Positions 23,312-30,900 of a stretch of DNA of 30,900 nt are shown here, piece by piece (the first letter of the stretch is position 1; every line of letters begins with the position of its first letter). Source of the stretch: B8-G4 sp033720735 (GTDB lineage Bacteria > Bacteroidota > Bacteroidia > Chitinophagales > Saprospiraceae); contig JAWWBX010000014.1 in NCBI GenBank assembly GCA_033720735.1, positions 1 to 30,900 on the forward strand, in the 5' to 3' direction. The notes below the pieces were generated by a model that was not told the origin of the DNA, searched no databases, and was given only the letters and a program-made list of their open reading frames with translations. A program made the position numbers and the translations under genes.

Positions 23312-24135
23312 ACATCCGTCTCCGGGATCAGTTGTCCCTGCCGGTCAATCCTACAAGCCTGGTATCCCATCCCTCTCATCTCTTCGACGACCCTGCGGTA
23401 GAGGTCATGATACTGATCGATACGCAATTCGATGACAACGACAGGTGATTGCTCTATGAGCAACTGGCTGCCGCCGAGAATCACATCGTGCTCGCCGCCT
23501 TCGACATCTATCTTGATCAAATCGGGGCGCAGCCGGTACCTGTTGCAGTAGCTGTCCAAATCGATCATGGCGATCTGGCGTTGCATTCTGACCGGGACCT
23601 CGTGGACATGTACCGTGGTGTTGTACTCAGAGTATTTCGCCGCGTATTCATAGAAGACGGCGGTCTGCCCGGGCTGACCAAGCGCGCGTGGTTCAACATT
23701 GAGCTGAGGAAATCCTGCCGTATTCTTCCCCAGCCATGTCGCCATCGACCGGGATGGTTCGAATGCTGCAACCCGGCCGGCCGGCCCAACGCAGCGCGCC
23801 ATGAGCAGGGCATAGTACCCCAGATGCGCACCGGCGTCGATCGCGCTCATGCCGGGCCGCAGCAGGCCGATGAGGTAGCGCGTCAGGCGCATCTCCGAAT
23901 CATGTGCCTTGAGTCCGGTGAGGTAGATGTCGAGGCCGGCCGGCAGGGGTACGCGCAGGTCAGCTCCGTAAAACGCCCTGGCACGCACCGCGACCGGACG
24001 ACGCGTGATCGGGTAAACGATACGGGCCATTCCCAGTCCAGCCAGGTATTTCCACGGTCGCATCAGCCAGCGTTGCCATCTGGGTCTGCGGGCAAATCGT
24101 TCCGCACGGTCGAGTAGCTCGTGGAGCGCTGGCAT
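23242..24135 (-). CDS. FkbM family methyltransferase
   Basis: Predicted protein of 297 residues. The SAM-binding region starts with AIDAGAHLGYYALLMA, followed by RVAAFEPS. The family signature DLIKIDVEGGEHDVILGG is near residue 210. FkbM proteins are SAM-dependent O-methyltransferases; those beside Wzy/ligase genes often methylate surface glycans, which is the likely role here. The N-terminal ~70 residues are basic, possibly a membrane-associating extension. Its 3' end overlaps the ligase-like gene by 70 bases. It is divergent from the polyprenyl synthase, 72 bases apart. Confidence 0.9.
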   Translation of the reverse strand: MPALHELLDRAERFARRPRWQRWLMRPWKYLAGLGMARIVYPITRRPVAVRARAFYGADLRVPLPAGLDIYLTGLKAHDSEMRLTRYLIGLLRPGMSAIDAGAHLGYYALLMARCVGPAGRVAAFEPSRSMATWLGKNTAGFPQLNVEPRALGQPGQTAVFYEYAAKYSEYNTTVHVHEVPVRMQRQIAMIDLDSYCNRYRLRPDLIKIDVEGGEHDVILGGSQLLIEQSPVVVIELRIDQYHDLYRRVVEEMRGMGYQACRIDRQGQLIPETDVHGALIASGLESDNFVFVRAVGR

Positions 24136-24207
24136 AGGCAGCCGTCAAGGTATGCATTATCCTGATCCCTGACTCGTATCTTGTGCCTCCGAAAGACACG
24201 TGCGTGC

Positions 24208-25182
24208 ATGGCCAGAGCGCTGCAGGACATCAAATCCCCGATCAGCAAGGAACTGGAGGCCTTTGAATCCCACTTCAAAAAGGCTATGAAAAGCCAGGTG
24301 GCGCTCCTGGACAAGATCATGTACTACATCATTCGCCGCAAGGGGAAGCGCGTACGCCCGATGTTCGTCTTTCTCAGTGCCCGGATGTGCGGCGAGATCG
24401 GCCCTTCCACCTATACCGCCGCTTCGCTGATCGAGTTGCTGCACACCGCGACCCTGGTCCATGATGATGTCGTAGACGATGCGCACAAGCGTCGCGGCAT
24501 GTTTTCGATCAATGCGCTCTGGAAGAACAAGATCGCGGTGCTGGTCGGCGACTATCTGCTCTCCCGCGGCCTTCTGCTGGCCATCGACAACAACGAATTT
24601 GAATTGCTGCGCATCGTTTCCAGGGCCGTCAAGGAGATGTCGGAAGGTGAATTGATGCAGATCGAAAAGGCGCGCAGGCTGGACATCACCGAAGAGGTAT
24701 ACTTTGAGATCATCCGGCAGAAAACCGCCTCGCTGATCGCTTCGGCATGTGCAGCCGGGGCTGCCTCCACGACCTCGGATCCCGCGCTTGTTGAGCACAT
24801 GCGCAAAATGGGTGAGACCATTGGGCTCGCCTTCCAGATCAAGGACGACCTGATGGACTACGGCACGGATGATATTGGCAAGCCGCGCGCGATCGACATC
24901 AAGGAAAAGAAGCTGACCCTGCCCATTATCCATACGCTGCGCAACGCTCCGGGACCAGCGCGCCGGCGCATCCTCAATACGATCCGCAATCACAATACCG
25001 ATCACAAGAAAGTGGGTGAGGTCATCCGGATCGTCAGGGAGACGGGCGGTCTGGACTATACGCGCACACGCATGCAGGAACTCCGGGATCAGGCGTTGGA
25101 AATGGCAGGAGCGCTGCCTGAGACACAGGCTTCACAAGCGATGCGTGAGCTCATCGCGTTTGTGATCGACCGCAAACAATGA
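24208..25182 (+). CDS. Long-chain polyprenyl diphosphate synthase
   Basis: Predicted protein of 324 residues from ATG 24208 (MARALQDIKSPI). The first Asp-rich motif is DDVVDD (86-91) followed by AHKRRG; the second is DDLMD (213-217). The stretch GKRVRPMFVFLSA (IPP-binding) and FQIKDDLMDYGTDD are standard. It chains isopentenyl diphosphate onto a short allylic primer, probably to an octaprenyl-size product for menaquinone (IspB-like). Small residues before the first motif (LLHTATLVHDD) fit a long product. Its TGA directly abuts the murA stop (TGATCA). Confidence 0.93.
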   Translation: MARALQDIKSPISKELEAFESHFKKAMKSQVALLDKIMYYIIRRKGKRVRPMFVFLSARMCGEIGPSTYTAASLIELLHTATLVHDDVVDDAHKRRGMFSINALWKNKIAVLVGDYLLSRGLLLAIDNNEFELLRIVSRAVKEMSEGELMQIEKARRLDITEEVYFEIIRQKTASLIASACAAGAASTTSDPALVEHMRKMGETIGLAFQIKDDLMDYGTDDIGKPRAIDIKEKKLTLPIIHTLRNAPGPARRRILNTIRNHNTDHKKVGEVIRIVRETGGLDYTRTRMQELRDQALEMAGALPETQASQAMRELIAFVIDRKQ

Positions 25183-26499
25183 TCAATCCACGACGCGGTT
25201 GATCTGCGCTCCGAGCGCATTGAGGCGCGTGTCGATCGCCTCATAGCCCCTGTCGATTTGATGAATATTGTGGATCACGCTGGTGCCCTCGGCTGACATC
25301 GCCGCGATCAGCAATGCCACACCGGCCCGGATATCAGGTGACGACATCTCAATGCCCCGGAGCAATTGCCGGCGGTCAAGCCCGATCACTGTCGCCCGGT
25401 GCGGATCGCAAAGAATGATCTGGGCACCCATATCGATCAACTTGTCGACAAAGAACAGGCGGCTTTCAAACATCTTCTGGTGGATCAGCACGCTGCCGCG
25501 TGCCTGGGTTGCCGTCACCAGTACCACGCTGAGCAGGTCGGGTGTAAAGCCAGGCCAGGGTGCATCGTACACGGTCAGGATCGATCCGTCGATGAAGCTC
25601 TGGATCTCGTAGTGATCCTGGGCTGGGATGTAGATATCATCGTTTTCAATGCGCAGATCGATGCCCAGACGCTGGAACGTGCGCGGGATGATCCCCAGCA
25701 TGTCGACCCGGCACTGCTCAATGCGCAATTCCGACCTGGTCATCGCCGCCAGCCCGATAAACGATCCGATTTCGATCATATCGGGAAGGATGGTATGCTC
25801 CGTGCCCCCCAGGCTGTCGACACCCTGGATCTTGAGCAGGTTGGAGCCAATACCGCTGATCTGCGCACCCATGCTGTTGAGCATCCGGCACAACTGCTGG
25901 ACGTACGGTTCGCATGCGGCATTGTATACCGTGGTCAGTCCATTGGCGAGAACGGCGGCCATGACGATGTTGGCAGTCCCGGTCACCGAGATCTCGTCCA
26001 TATGGATATAGGTGCCAATGAGCCGGTCTGCCTCGACGTAGTAGTGGCCGTTGTCGGTGGCAAAATGAAACGTGGCACCGAGTACCTTGAAGGCATTGAA
26101 ATGGGTATCGAGCCGGCGCCGGCCGATCTTGTCGCCACCGGGCTTGGGCAGATAGGCCCTCTTGAAGCGGGCCAGCAGCGGAGCGATCAGCATCACCGAT
26201 CCGCGGATCTTGCGGGCATCTGCCTGAAAGGCATCGCTGGCCAGGTAGTCGAGATCGACGTTGGCGGCGCAAAAACTGAAATCGTGATCACCCACACGGG
26301 TCACCGCGACACCCAGGCCCTCCAGCAGGCCGATCAGCCTGCGTACGTCCAGGATATCCGGCACGTTGCGGATGACGACAGTTTCCTCGGTCAGCAAGGT
26401 CGCGCAGATCACCTGGAGGGCCTCGTTCTTCGCGCCCTGCGGATGGATACTCCCCGAGAGTGACAGGCCGCCCTGCACCTCAAATGTCTGCGTTGTCAT
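25183..26499 (-). CDS. murA: UDP-N-acetylglucosamine 1-carboxyvinyltransferase
   Basis: Predicted protein of 438 residues from ATG 26499. The EPSP-synthase-like fold is clear: GAKNEALQ with Lys24, and the loop KPGGDKIGRRRLDTH at 119-133. MurA transfers enolpyruvyl from PEP to UDP-GlcNAc, the first committed step of peptidoglycan synthesis, in the cytosol. The loop position held by the fosfomycin-sensitive Cys (Cys115 in E. coli) is Asp123 here. An upstream in-frame ATG at 26556 lies within the hairpin at 26528-26560, so the shorter start is chosen. It follows DUF4290, as in other Bacteroidota. Confidence 0.95.
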   Translation of the reverse strand: MTTQTFEVQGGLSLSGSIHPQGAKNEALQVICATLLTEETVVIRNVPDILDVRRLIGLLEGLGVAVTRVGDHDFSFCAANVDLDYLASDAFQADARKIRGSVMLIAPLLARFKRAYLPKPGGDKIGRRRLDTHFNAFKVLGATFHFATDNGHYYVEADRLIGTYIHMDEISVTGTANIVMAAVLANGLTTVYNAACEPYVQQLCRMLNSMGAQISGIGSNLLKIQGVDSLGGTEHTILPDMIEIGSFIGLAAMTRSELRIEQCRVDMLGIIPRTFQRLGIDLRIENDDIYIPAQDHYEIQSFIDGSILTVYDAPWPGFTPDLLSVVLVTATQARGSVLIHQKMFESRLFFVDKLIDMGAQIILCDPHRATVIGLDRRQLLRGIEMSSPDIRAGVALLIAAMSAEGTSVIHNIHQIDRGYEAIDTRLNALGAQINRVVD

Positions 26500-26518
26500 G
26501 TCTGTGAGACTTTCCGGC

Positions 26519-26560
26519 AAAATAAAAGGGTTTGATGTTATCTTACTGTTCATCAAACCC
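26519..26560 (-). terminator. Hairpin terminator between DUF4290 and murA
   Basis: A perfect 10-bp inverted repeat (GGGTTTGATG at 26528-26537, CATCAAACCC at 26551-26560) encloses a 13-base loop. On the minus strand it is followed by TTTTATTTT. It starts 28 bases after the DUF4290 stop and ends about 20 bases before murA ATG, so it probably terminates or attenuates the glgA-to-DUF4290 transcript. Confidence 0.7.
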
Positions 26561-26587
26561 TAATATATCACAAAAGATTTTAATGTG

Positions 26588-27250
26588 TCACTTTTTTCTG
26601 CGGCGATGCCCCTTCGACCGCTGCTTCCCGTTGTTAGAACGTTTACTCTTGCTGCGCACATTGCTGCGCACGTTGGTATACTGCAGGAAATCCAGAGGAG
26701 TTTCCTCTGCGATCACGAGCTCTCCTCCTGACATCCGCTTGAGGTCCGACTTGATCACCTCATCGTTGACGTAATGGTCGCGGTTCCAGGTCTTGTAGGC
26801 AAGCTTCATATACGAAGCGATGGCCGTCATGAATTTCGTTCTTTTCTCCTCATCCTCCATCTTCTTGGCCTTCTCGATGAGCTGCTGCACGTTGTATCCG
26901 TAGTGCCGGTACTTGGATTCGTGGTAGGGGTACTCCAGCTTGGGCGGACGCACATAGCCCTGATGTTTGACGATGGTCACATCTTCCGGTGCCTCGACAT
27001 CCAGTTCGTACCCGCCGATCATAAAGGCGTGATTCCAGAGTTTGTCTGTGAGTTCTTTGGTAGGCCGGCTGTTGGAAGACTGCATCTGCTCCATGAGTCT
27101 CACCACCAGTTCTACAAACATTTGGCGTTGCTCCTTGTCTTCGATCGTCCGGGCATGCTCGAGCATCTTCTGGACATGGCGTCCGTATTCCGGAATGAGT
27201 AGTTTTTCGCGATTTGAATTGTATTCGAACCTCTCGTGCGCTTCAGTCAT
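26588..27250 (-). CDS. DUF4290 family protein
   Basis: Predicted protein of 220 residues. The N-terminal YNSNREKLLIPEYGRHVQKM and the later WNHAFMIGGY are the DUF4290 signature, a Bacteroidota-specific helical family of unknown function. The C-terminal ~35 residues are very rich in Arg, Lys, Ser and Asn (ends GHRRRKK), suggesting nucleic-acid or ribosome contact; that part is inference. It begins 10 bases after the glmS stop and precedes murA, a conserved gene order in the phylum. Confidence 0.9.
   Translation of the reverse strand: MTEAHERFEYNSNREKLLIPEYGRHVQKMLEHARTIEDKEQRQMFVELVVRLMEQMQSSNSRPTKELTDKLWNHAFMIGGYELDVEAPEDVTIVKHQGYVRPPKLEYPYHESKYRHYGYNVQQLIEKAKKMEDEEKRTKFMTAIASYMKLAYKTWNRDHYVNDEVIKSDLKRMSGGELVIAEETPLDFLQYTNVRSNVRSKSKRSNNGKQRSKGHRRRKK
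26649..26672 (+). repeat. Two-copy 12-bp tandem repeat inside the DUF4290 gene
   Basis: The unit TTGCTGCGCACA (26649-26660) is repeated as TTGCTGCGCACG (26661-26672). It encodes the peptide repeat NVRSNVRS in the basic tail of DUF4290 and looks like a slippage or duplication event that kept the frame. Confidence 0.7.
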
Positions 27251-27260
27251 GCTTCTTGAT

Positions 27261-29099
27261 TTATTCTACAGTTACGGATTTGGCAAGATTGCGGGGTTGA
27301 TCCACATTGCACCCTCTCATCACAGCGATGTGATACGACAGCAATTGTAAAGGTACTACAGATAACAACGGTGTAAACGGCTCTTCGGTTGCAGGGATGC
27401 GGATGGTATAGTCAGAATACTCGGAGATCAGGTCGTCATGTTCGCTGACAATAGAGATGACTTTGCCTTTCCTCGCTTTCACTTCCTGCACATTGTTCAG
27501 GATCTTGTCGTTGGCGCTTTGATTGGTCGCAATGAATACGACCGGCATGTTTTCGTCGATAAGCGCAATCGGGCCGTGTTTCATCTCTGCTGCCGGGTAC
27601 CCCTCGGCGTGGATATATGAGATCTCTTTCAATTTCAGGGCACCTTCCAGTGCCACGGGGAAGTTGTATCCCCGGCCCAGATACAGCGCATTGGTTACAT
27701 CCTTGATCTCGCTGGCGATATACCTGATCTGATCTTCCACGTTGAGGACTTCACCGATCTTGGCTGGGATCAGGGCCAGTTCGCTGACCAGCCGGTGGTA
27801 ATCGGACTGACTGAGCGCGCCGTTCTCGTACCCCAGGTGCAGGGCCATCATGGCCAGCAGCGTCACCTGCCCGGTAAACGCCTTGGTCGAGGCAACGCCG
27901 ATTTCTGGCCCGGCATGGATATATGATCCGGCATCTGTGAGCCGGGCGATCGACGATCCGACCACGTTCACGATCCCGTAGATGAGCGCCCCTTTCTCCT
28001 TGACGTGTTGCAATGCGGCCAGCGTATCGATTGTTTCACCGGATTGCGAAAGTGCGATGACCACGTCATTTTGGGTGATCACCGGGTTGCGGTAGCGCAG
28101 CTCGGAGGCATATTCCACTTCCACCGGAATGCGCGCCAGCTCTTCGATCAGATACTCACCGATCAACCCGGCATGCCAACTGGTACCACAGCCGGTCAGG
28201 ATGATGCGCGGGGCATGGGCAATCCGGTTTTTGTAATTCTCAAGACCGCCCAGTTTGACCCAGCCTTCCTCGGCATTCAGCCTTCCCCGCATGCAATCCG
28301 ACACCGTCTCGCCTTGCTGATGGATCTCCTTGTGCATGAAGAAATCATACCCGCCTTTCTCGAGCTCCTCGATCTCGAGGTCGATCTCCTCCACCTCCGG
28401 CTGCATGATCTTGTTGCTGATATTCTTGATGAGCAGGTTCCCGTCGCGTGTCACCGTCGCGATCTCGTCATCTTTCATGTAGACGACTTTCTTGGTGTAC
28501 TTGACGATCGGTGAGGCATCTGACGCCACAAAGAATTCATCCTGGCCGATGCCTATTACCAGGGGGCTCTGTTTGCGCGCAGCGACGATCTTGTCTGGGT
28601 TGTCACGATCGATCACCACGATCGCATAGGCACCTACGACCCGGTTCATCGCCTTGAGGACAGCATCCTCCAGGCTCAGGCTGTCACGTTGCTGGTATAC
28701 CTCGATCAGGTGCGACAGCACTTCGGTATCCGTATCGCTGACAAACGCGTGGCCGTGCTTCTGTAACGCCCGTTTGAGTACGCTGTGGTTTTCAATGATC
28801 CCGTTGTGGACAACGGCGATCCGTCCTGAGCTCGACAATTGCGGGTGGGCGTTGATATCATTCGGCTCACCATGCGTGGCCCACCGCGTGTGACCAATCC
28901 CGATGGTGGCATTGGTATCATGCGACGCCACCATCTCGGCCAGCTCATTGACCTTGCCTTTCTTCTTGAACGTCAGCATCTCGCCATTGATCAGGGCGAC
29001 GCCGGCGCTGTCGTATCCGCGATACTCCAGTCTCCGCAACCCCTCAAGCAGGATCGGGTAAGCTTGTCGATTTCCGAGATATGCAATGATGCCGCACAT
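27261..29099 (-). CDS. glmS: Glutamine-fructose-6-phosphate aminotransferase
   Basis: Predicted protein of 612 residues, the normal length. It starts MCGIIAYLG with catalytic Cys2 of the class II glutamine amidotransferase domain (to about 220). Two SIS sugar-isomerase domains follow (about 285-425 and 455-600), and it ends in KSVTVE. It makes glucosamine-6-phosphate for UDP-GlcNAc, feeding peptidoglycan and surface glycans in the cytosol, upstream of MurA a gene away. It lies 23 bases after the DUF4270 stop and 10 bases before DUF4290, so it is inside one operon. No glmS ribozyme is visible in the short leader. Confidence 0.97.
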   Translation of the reverse strand: MCGIIAYLGNRQAYPILLEGLRRLEYRGYDSAGVALINGEMLTFKKKGKVNELAEMVASHDTNATIGIGHTRWATHGEPNDINAHPQLSSSGRIAVVHNGIIENHSVLKRALQKHGHAFVSDTDTEVLSHLIEVYQQRDSLSLEDAVLKAMNRVVGAYAIVVIDRDNPDKIVAARKQSPLVIGIGQDEFFVASDASPIVKYTKKVVYMKDDEIATVTRDGNLLIKNISNKIMQPEVEEIDLEIEELEKGGYDFFMHKEIHQQGETVSDCMRGRLNAEEGWVKLGGLENYKNRIAHAPRIILTGCGTSWHAGLIGEYLIEELARIPVEVEYASELRYRNPVITQNDVVIALSQSGETIDTLAALQHVKEKGALIYGIVNVVGSSIARLTDAGSYIHAGPEIGVASTKAFTGQVTLLAMMALHLGYENGALSQSDYHRLVSELALIPAKIGEVLNVEDQIRYIASEIKDVTNALYLGRGYNFPVALEGALKLKEISYIHAEGYPAAEMKHGPIALIDENMPVVFIATNQSANDKILNNVQEVKARKGKVISIVSEHDDLISEYSDYTIRIPATEEPFTPLLSVVPLQLLSYHIAVMRGCNVDQPRNLAKSVTVE

Positions 29100-29122
29100 A
29101 TGCGTTGCTTGCGGTGTCGCCG

Positions 29123-30487
29123 TTAGCGCACCCTGGTAAAGGTCAATCTGAGCCGGGGGGCGTACGTCGGGTGGCCGGGGCCGTACATGACGACGCGATG
29201 GGGCTGGTTTTGTTTCAAAAATGAAGATATGAAGATCTGGTTGCCCTGCCTTCCGCTCACGATATCCTGGACCACGTTGGTCACGTTCATGACGTATTTG
29301 CGTGGCGAGACACCCGCTGTGTCCGTGGCCATCAACAACCCGCCGAACACGCTGATCTCCTGCACGTTAAGGGCCAGGCGTACGTCTACCCCGTTGATCA
29401 GTTGCCCGTTGTCGTTAAACTCGCGGGTGGCAAGCCGTTCGATGGGCGGGTATAGTTCCGTATCATCCCCGGGTACATCCGCGACAAATACCTCCAATTC
29501 GGCCTGATTGATCAGGACGTCTTCCATTTGATCCAGACCGATGATCTCCACTTCGGTATTGACGCCCGACATCGATTGCACAAATGCGAGGCTGTCACCC
29601 AGATCGAGGTCATCGATGAAGGGTTCGATCGCCGCCCCGGCATATTCGTGATCGAAGCTCACCAGTTGTACCTGTTCAAAGAAAGCACCGAGGAAGACAA
29701 ACCGGTACTCCGCCAGATTCTCCGCACCCACGTCACTGTAGTAGACGGTCATCCCGGAAAAGGGAGATGCCAGATCGAACGACAACATGGTGTTGGTGCC
29801 TTCAGACATACGGATCTTGACCCCGTCAAACCAGAGCCTGAAACTGTCCGAGAATTCATAGGTGCCCGGCGTTTGCTCAAGCATGGCATTGATGAAATCC
29901 TGATTGATCGGAATCCGCAATTGCGGCGGAACAACGGTCGTGTCTTCACCGCGGATCAGCGTGAGGCTGTCCATCGGTTGCGGAATGAAGTTCTCCTTCA
30001 CGCCCATCGGGAAAAAGCCCTGTGATGTCCTGAAATTGGAGTAATAGCTCTCGGTGTTGTCCAGCACAGTGAAGATGCGAAAGGCCTCAACGGTCACCGG
30101 CTCGGAAAGATCCCCATACATGTTGGATGTTTCGTCATAGGCGAGGTGCAGGACAACGGAATCGATCGTGTTTTCGAGAAAATCCCGGCCCACCCCGTTC
30201 AGGAACATCTGGGTGCTGATCTCCGCTTCTGATTTGCCGAAGATCGGGTCGTCGAGTTTGCCGCAAAGGTGCTTGATCACCTGGGGCCCTCCTGACGACG
30301 AATGGATAATGATAGAGTCTTCGACCCGCGTCACCATGCGCATGCGAAAGGTGTCCGTAAACCCAAGATCAGCGATCTCCTCGTCGAGCAGGTCTGAGCC
30401 GATCAATGTCGGCTTGGTGCAACTCTGCCCCAGGGCCACCAGAGCGAGAATGAAGACAACAGAGTAGAATGAAAAGCGCAATCCCAT
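29123..30487 (-). CDS. DUF4270 lipoprotein
   Basis: Predicted protein of 454 residues from ATG 30487. The lipoprotein signal has a hydrophobic core VVFILALVAL and Cys23 in the lipobox-like LGQSC, so the mature protein is lipid-anchored, probably at the outer membrane. The mature start KPTLIGSDLL and the beta-rich body ending PTYAPRLRLTFTRV fit the Bacteroidota-specific DUF4270, of unknown function. The open frame reaches 30643 but that part overlaps the glycogen-synthase gene. It sits 31 bases after glgA-type and 23 bases before glmS. Confidence 0.88.
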   Translation of the reverse strand: MGLRFSFYSVVFILALVALGQSCTKPTLIGSDLLDEEIADLGFTDTFRMRMVTRVEDSIIIHSSSGGPQVIKHLCGKLDDPIFGKSEAEISTQMFLNGVGRDFLENTIDSVVLHLAYDETSNMYGDLSEPVTVEAFRIFTVLDNTESYYSNFRTSQGFFPMGVKENFIPQPMDSLTLIRGEDTTVVPPQLRIPINQDFINAMLEQTPGTYEFSDSFRLWFDGVKIRMSEGTNTMLSFDLASPFSGMTVYYSDVGAENLAEYRFVFLGAFFEQVQLVSFDHEYAGAAIEPFIDDLDLGDSLAFVQSMSGVNTEVEIIGLDQMEDVLINQAELEVFVADVPGDDTELYPPIERLATREFNDNGQLINGVDVRLALNVQEISVFGGLLMATDTAGVSPRKYVMNVTNVVQDIVSGRQGNQIFISSFLKQNQPHRVVMYGPGHPTYAPRLRLTFTRVR

Positions 30488-30518
30488 ATGCTGGGCCTGT
30501 ACAGCCCGTCTTGACTGA

Positions 30519-30900
30519 CTACTGAAGAAGCGTTTTATAGAAATCGATGTACGCCGGCAAATAGCTGTCTTCATCCTGATATTCCAGTACAGGTTTTGAA
30601 ATCCCGGAGACCTCTTTGGCAATCCCGCGCTCATACTTGTCACTGCCTTTGATCACTGCGTCAGCGTGTTCGAGTGCGCCTTTGTGAAGCTTGATGCCGC
30701 CGCGCCCGTTGACGAAGCTCTTGAGATCTTCAGGTTGGAGGTTGTTGATCGAAGCTTTGTTCAAGAACCTCTTATCAAACGTCTTTTCGAAGGAGTTGTT
30801 ATACAGCGAATAGACAACTTTTGCATTGTTGAAGATCGGCTCGTCCTTGTAGACCGTTTTCAGGTAAAACGGGATGAGGCTGGTCATCCAGCCATGACAA
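30519..30900 (-). CDS. Glycogen/starch synthase, C-terminal part (5' end outside window)
   Basis: Only the last 126 codons are inside the window; the frame is open to the edge. The text HGWMTSLIPFYLKTVYKDEP matches the short glycogen synthase of Bacteroidota (about 270 residues), which lacks the second Rossmann domain of classical GlgA. The family extends alpha-1,4-glucan chains using a nucleotide-sugar donor. It is the first visible gene of the operon with DUF4270, glmS and DUF4290. Confidence 0.85.
   Translation of the reverse strand, partial: CHGWMTSLIPFYLKTVYKDEPIFNNAKVVYSLYNNSFEKTFDKRFLNKASINNLQPEDLKSFVNGRGGIKLHKGALEHADAVIKGSDKYERGIAKEVSGISKPVLEYQDEDSYLPAYIDFYKTLLQ

Noticed and set aside
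25366..26463. 365-codon open frame antisense to murA
   Set aside because: murA is certain; the antisense product is His/Gln/Asp-rich and patternless, as shadow frames are.

Overview
The window comes from a Bacteroidota chromosome, most likely the Saprospiria/Lewinella side of the phylum. Several families seen almost only in this phylum are present (DUF2480, DUF4270, DUF4290, DUF6427). The sigma factor has the short SigA form of the phylum, and several leaders carry the Bacteroidota -7 promoter element TAnnTTTG. By eye the base composition is moderately GC-rich (upper fifties percent), high for the phylum, and many long antisense open frames result. I found no tRNA, rRNA, insertion sequence, prophage or CRISPR array. 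Genes are tightly packed and mostly chromosomal in character.

Layout, left to right. At 1-7563 a dikinase-like protein (phosphohistidine domain followed by a C-terminal ATP-grasp; 5' end outside the window) overlaps a penicillin-binding/beta-lactamase-fold hydrolase. Facing it is an operon of a second hydrolase of the same fold and a nucleotide-translocase-like membrane protein with a HEAT-repeat tail. At 7683-8640 there is an outer-membrane beta-barrel gene with a strong terminator, then a gap with one possible small ORF. At 8733-10010 a small protein with a nuclease-like pattern precedes a divergent SigA-type sigma factor. At 10016-12363, on the minus strand, lie a dihydropteridine-reductase-like dehydrogenase and a lipoprotein sulfatase.

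At 12547-14148 there is a cluster of tiny membrane or stress proteins (PF04020, DCC thiol protein, DUF3185-like, DUF1328, GlsB/YeaQ). The following 450-base gap holds a candidate ECF-type promoter and an orphan terminator about 145 bases apart, the best candidate here for an unannotated small transcript. At 14602-17132 come a membrane-anchored unknown, scpB, a DUF2480 gene and a lytic transglycosylase. At 17149-21591, on the minus strand, are DUF6427, purQ and a DsbD-type reductase with two N-terminal domains.

At 21764-26499 are an O-antigen-ligase-like protein, an FkbM methyltransferase overlapping it tail to tail, a long-chain polyprenyl diphosphate synthase and murA. At 26588-30900 a probable minus-strand operon runs glycogen synthase (5' end outside the window), DUF4270 lipoprotein, glmS, DUF4290, closed by a hairpin terminator before murA.

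The right half is largely envelope building: UDP-GlcNAc supply (glmS), first committed peptidoglycan step (murA), polyprenyl carrier or quinone side chain, surface polysaccharide polymerisation or ligation, murein turnover and periplasmic thiol reduction. The left end is the least conventional part and holds most of the findings.
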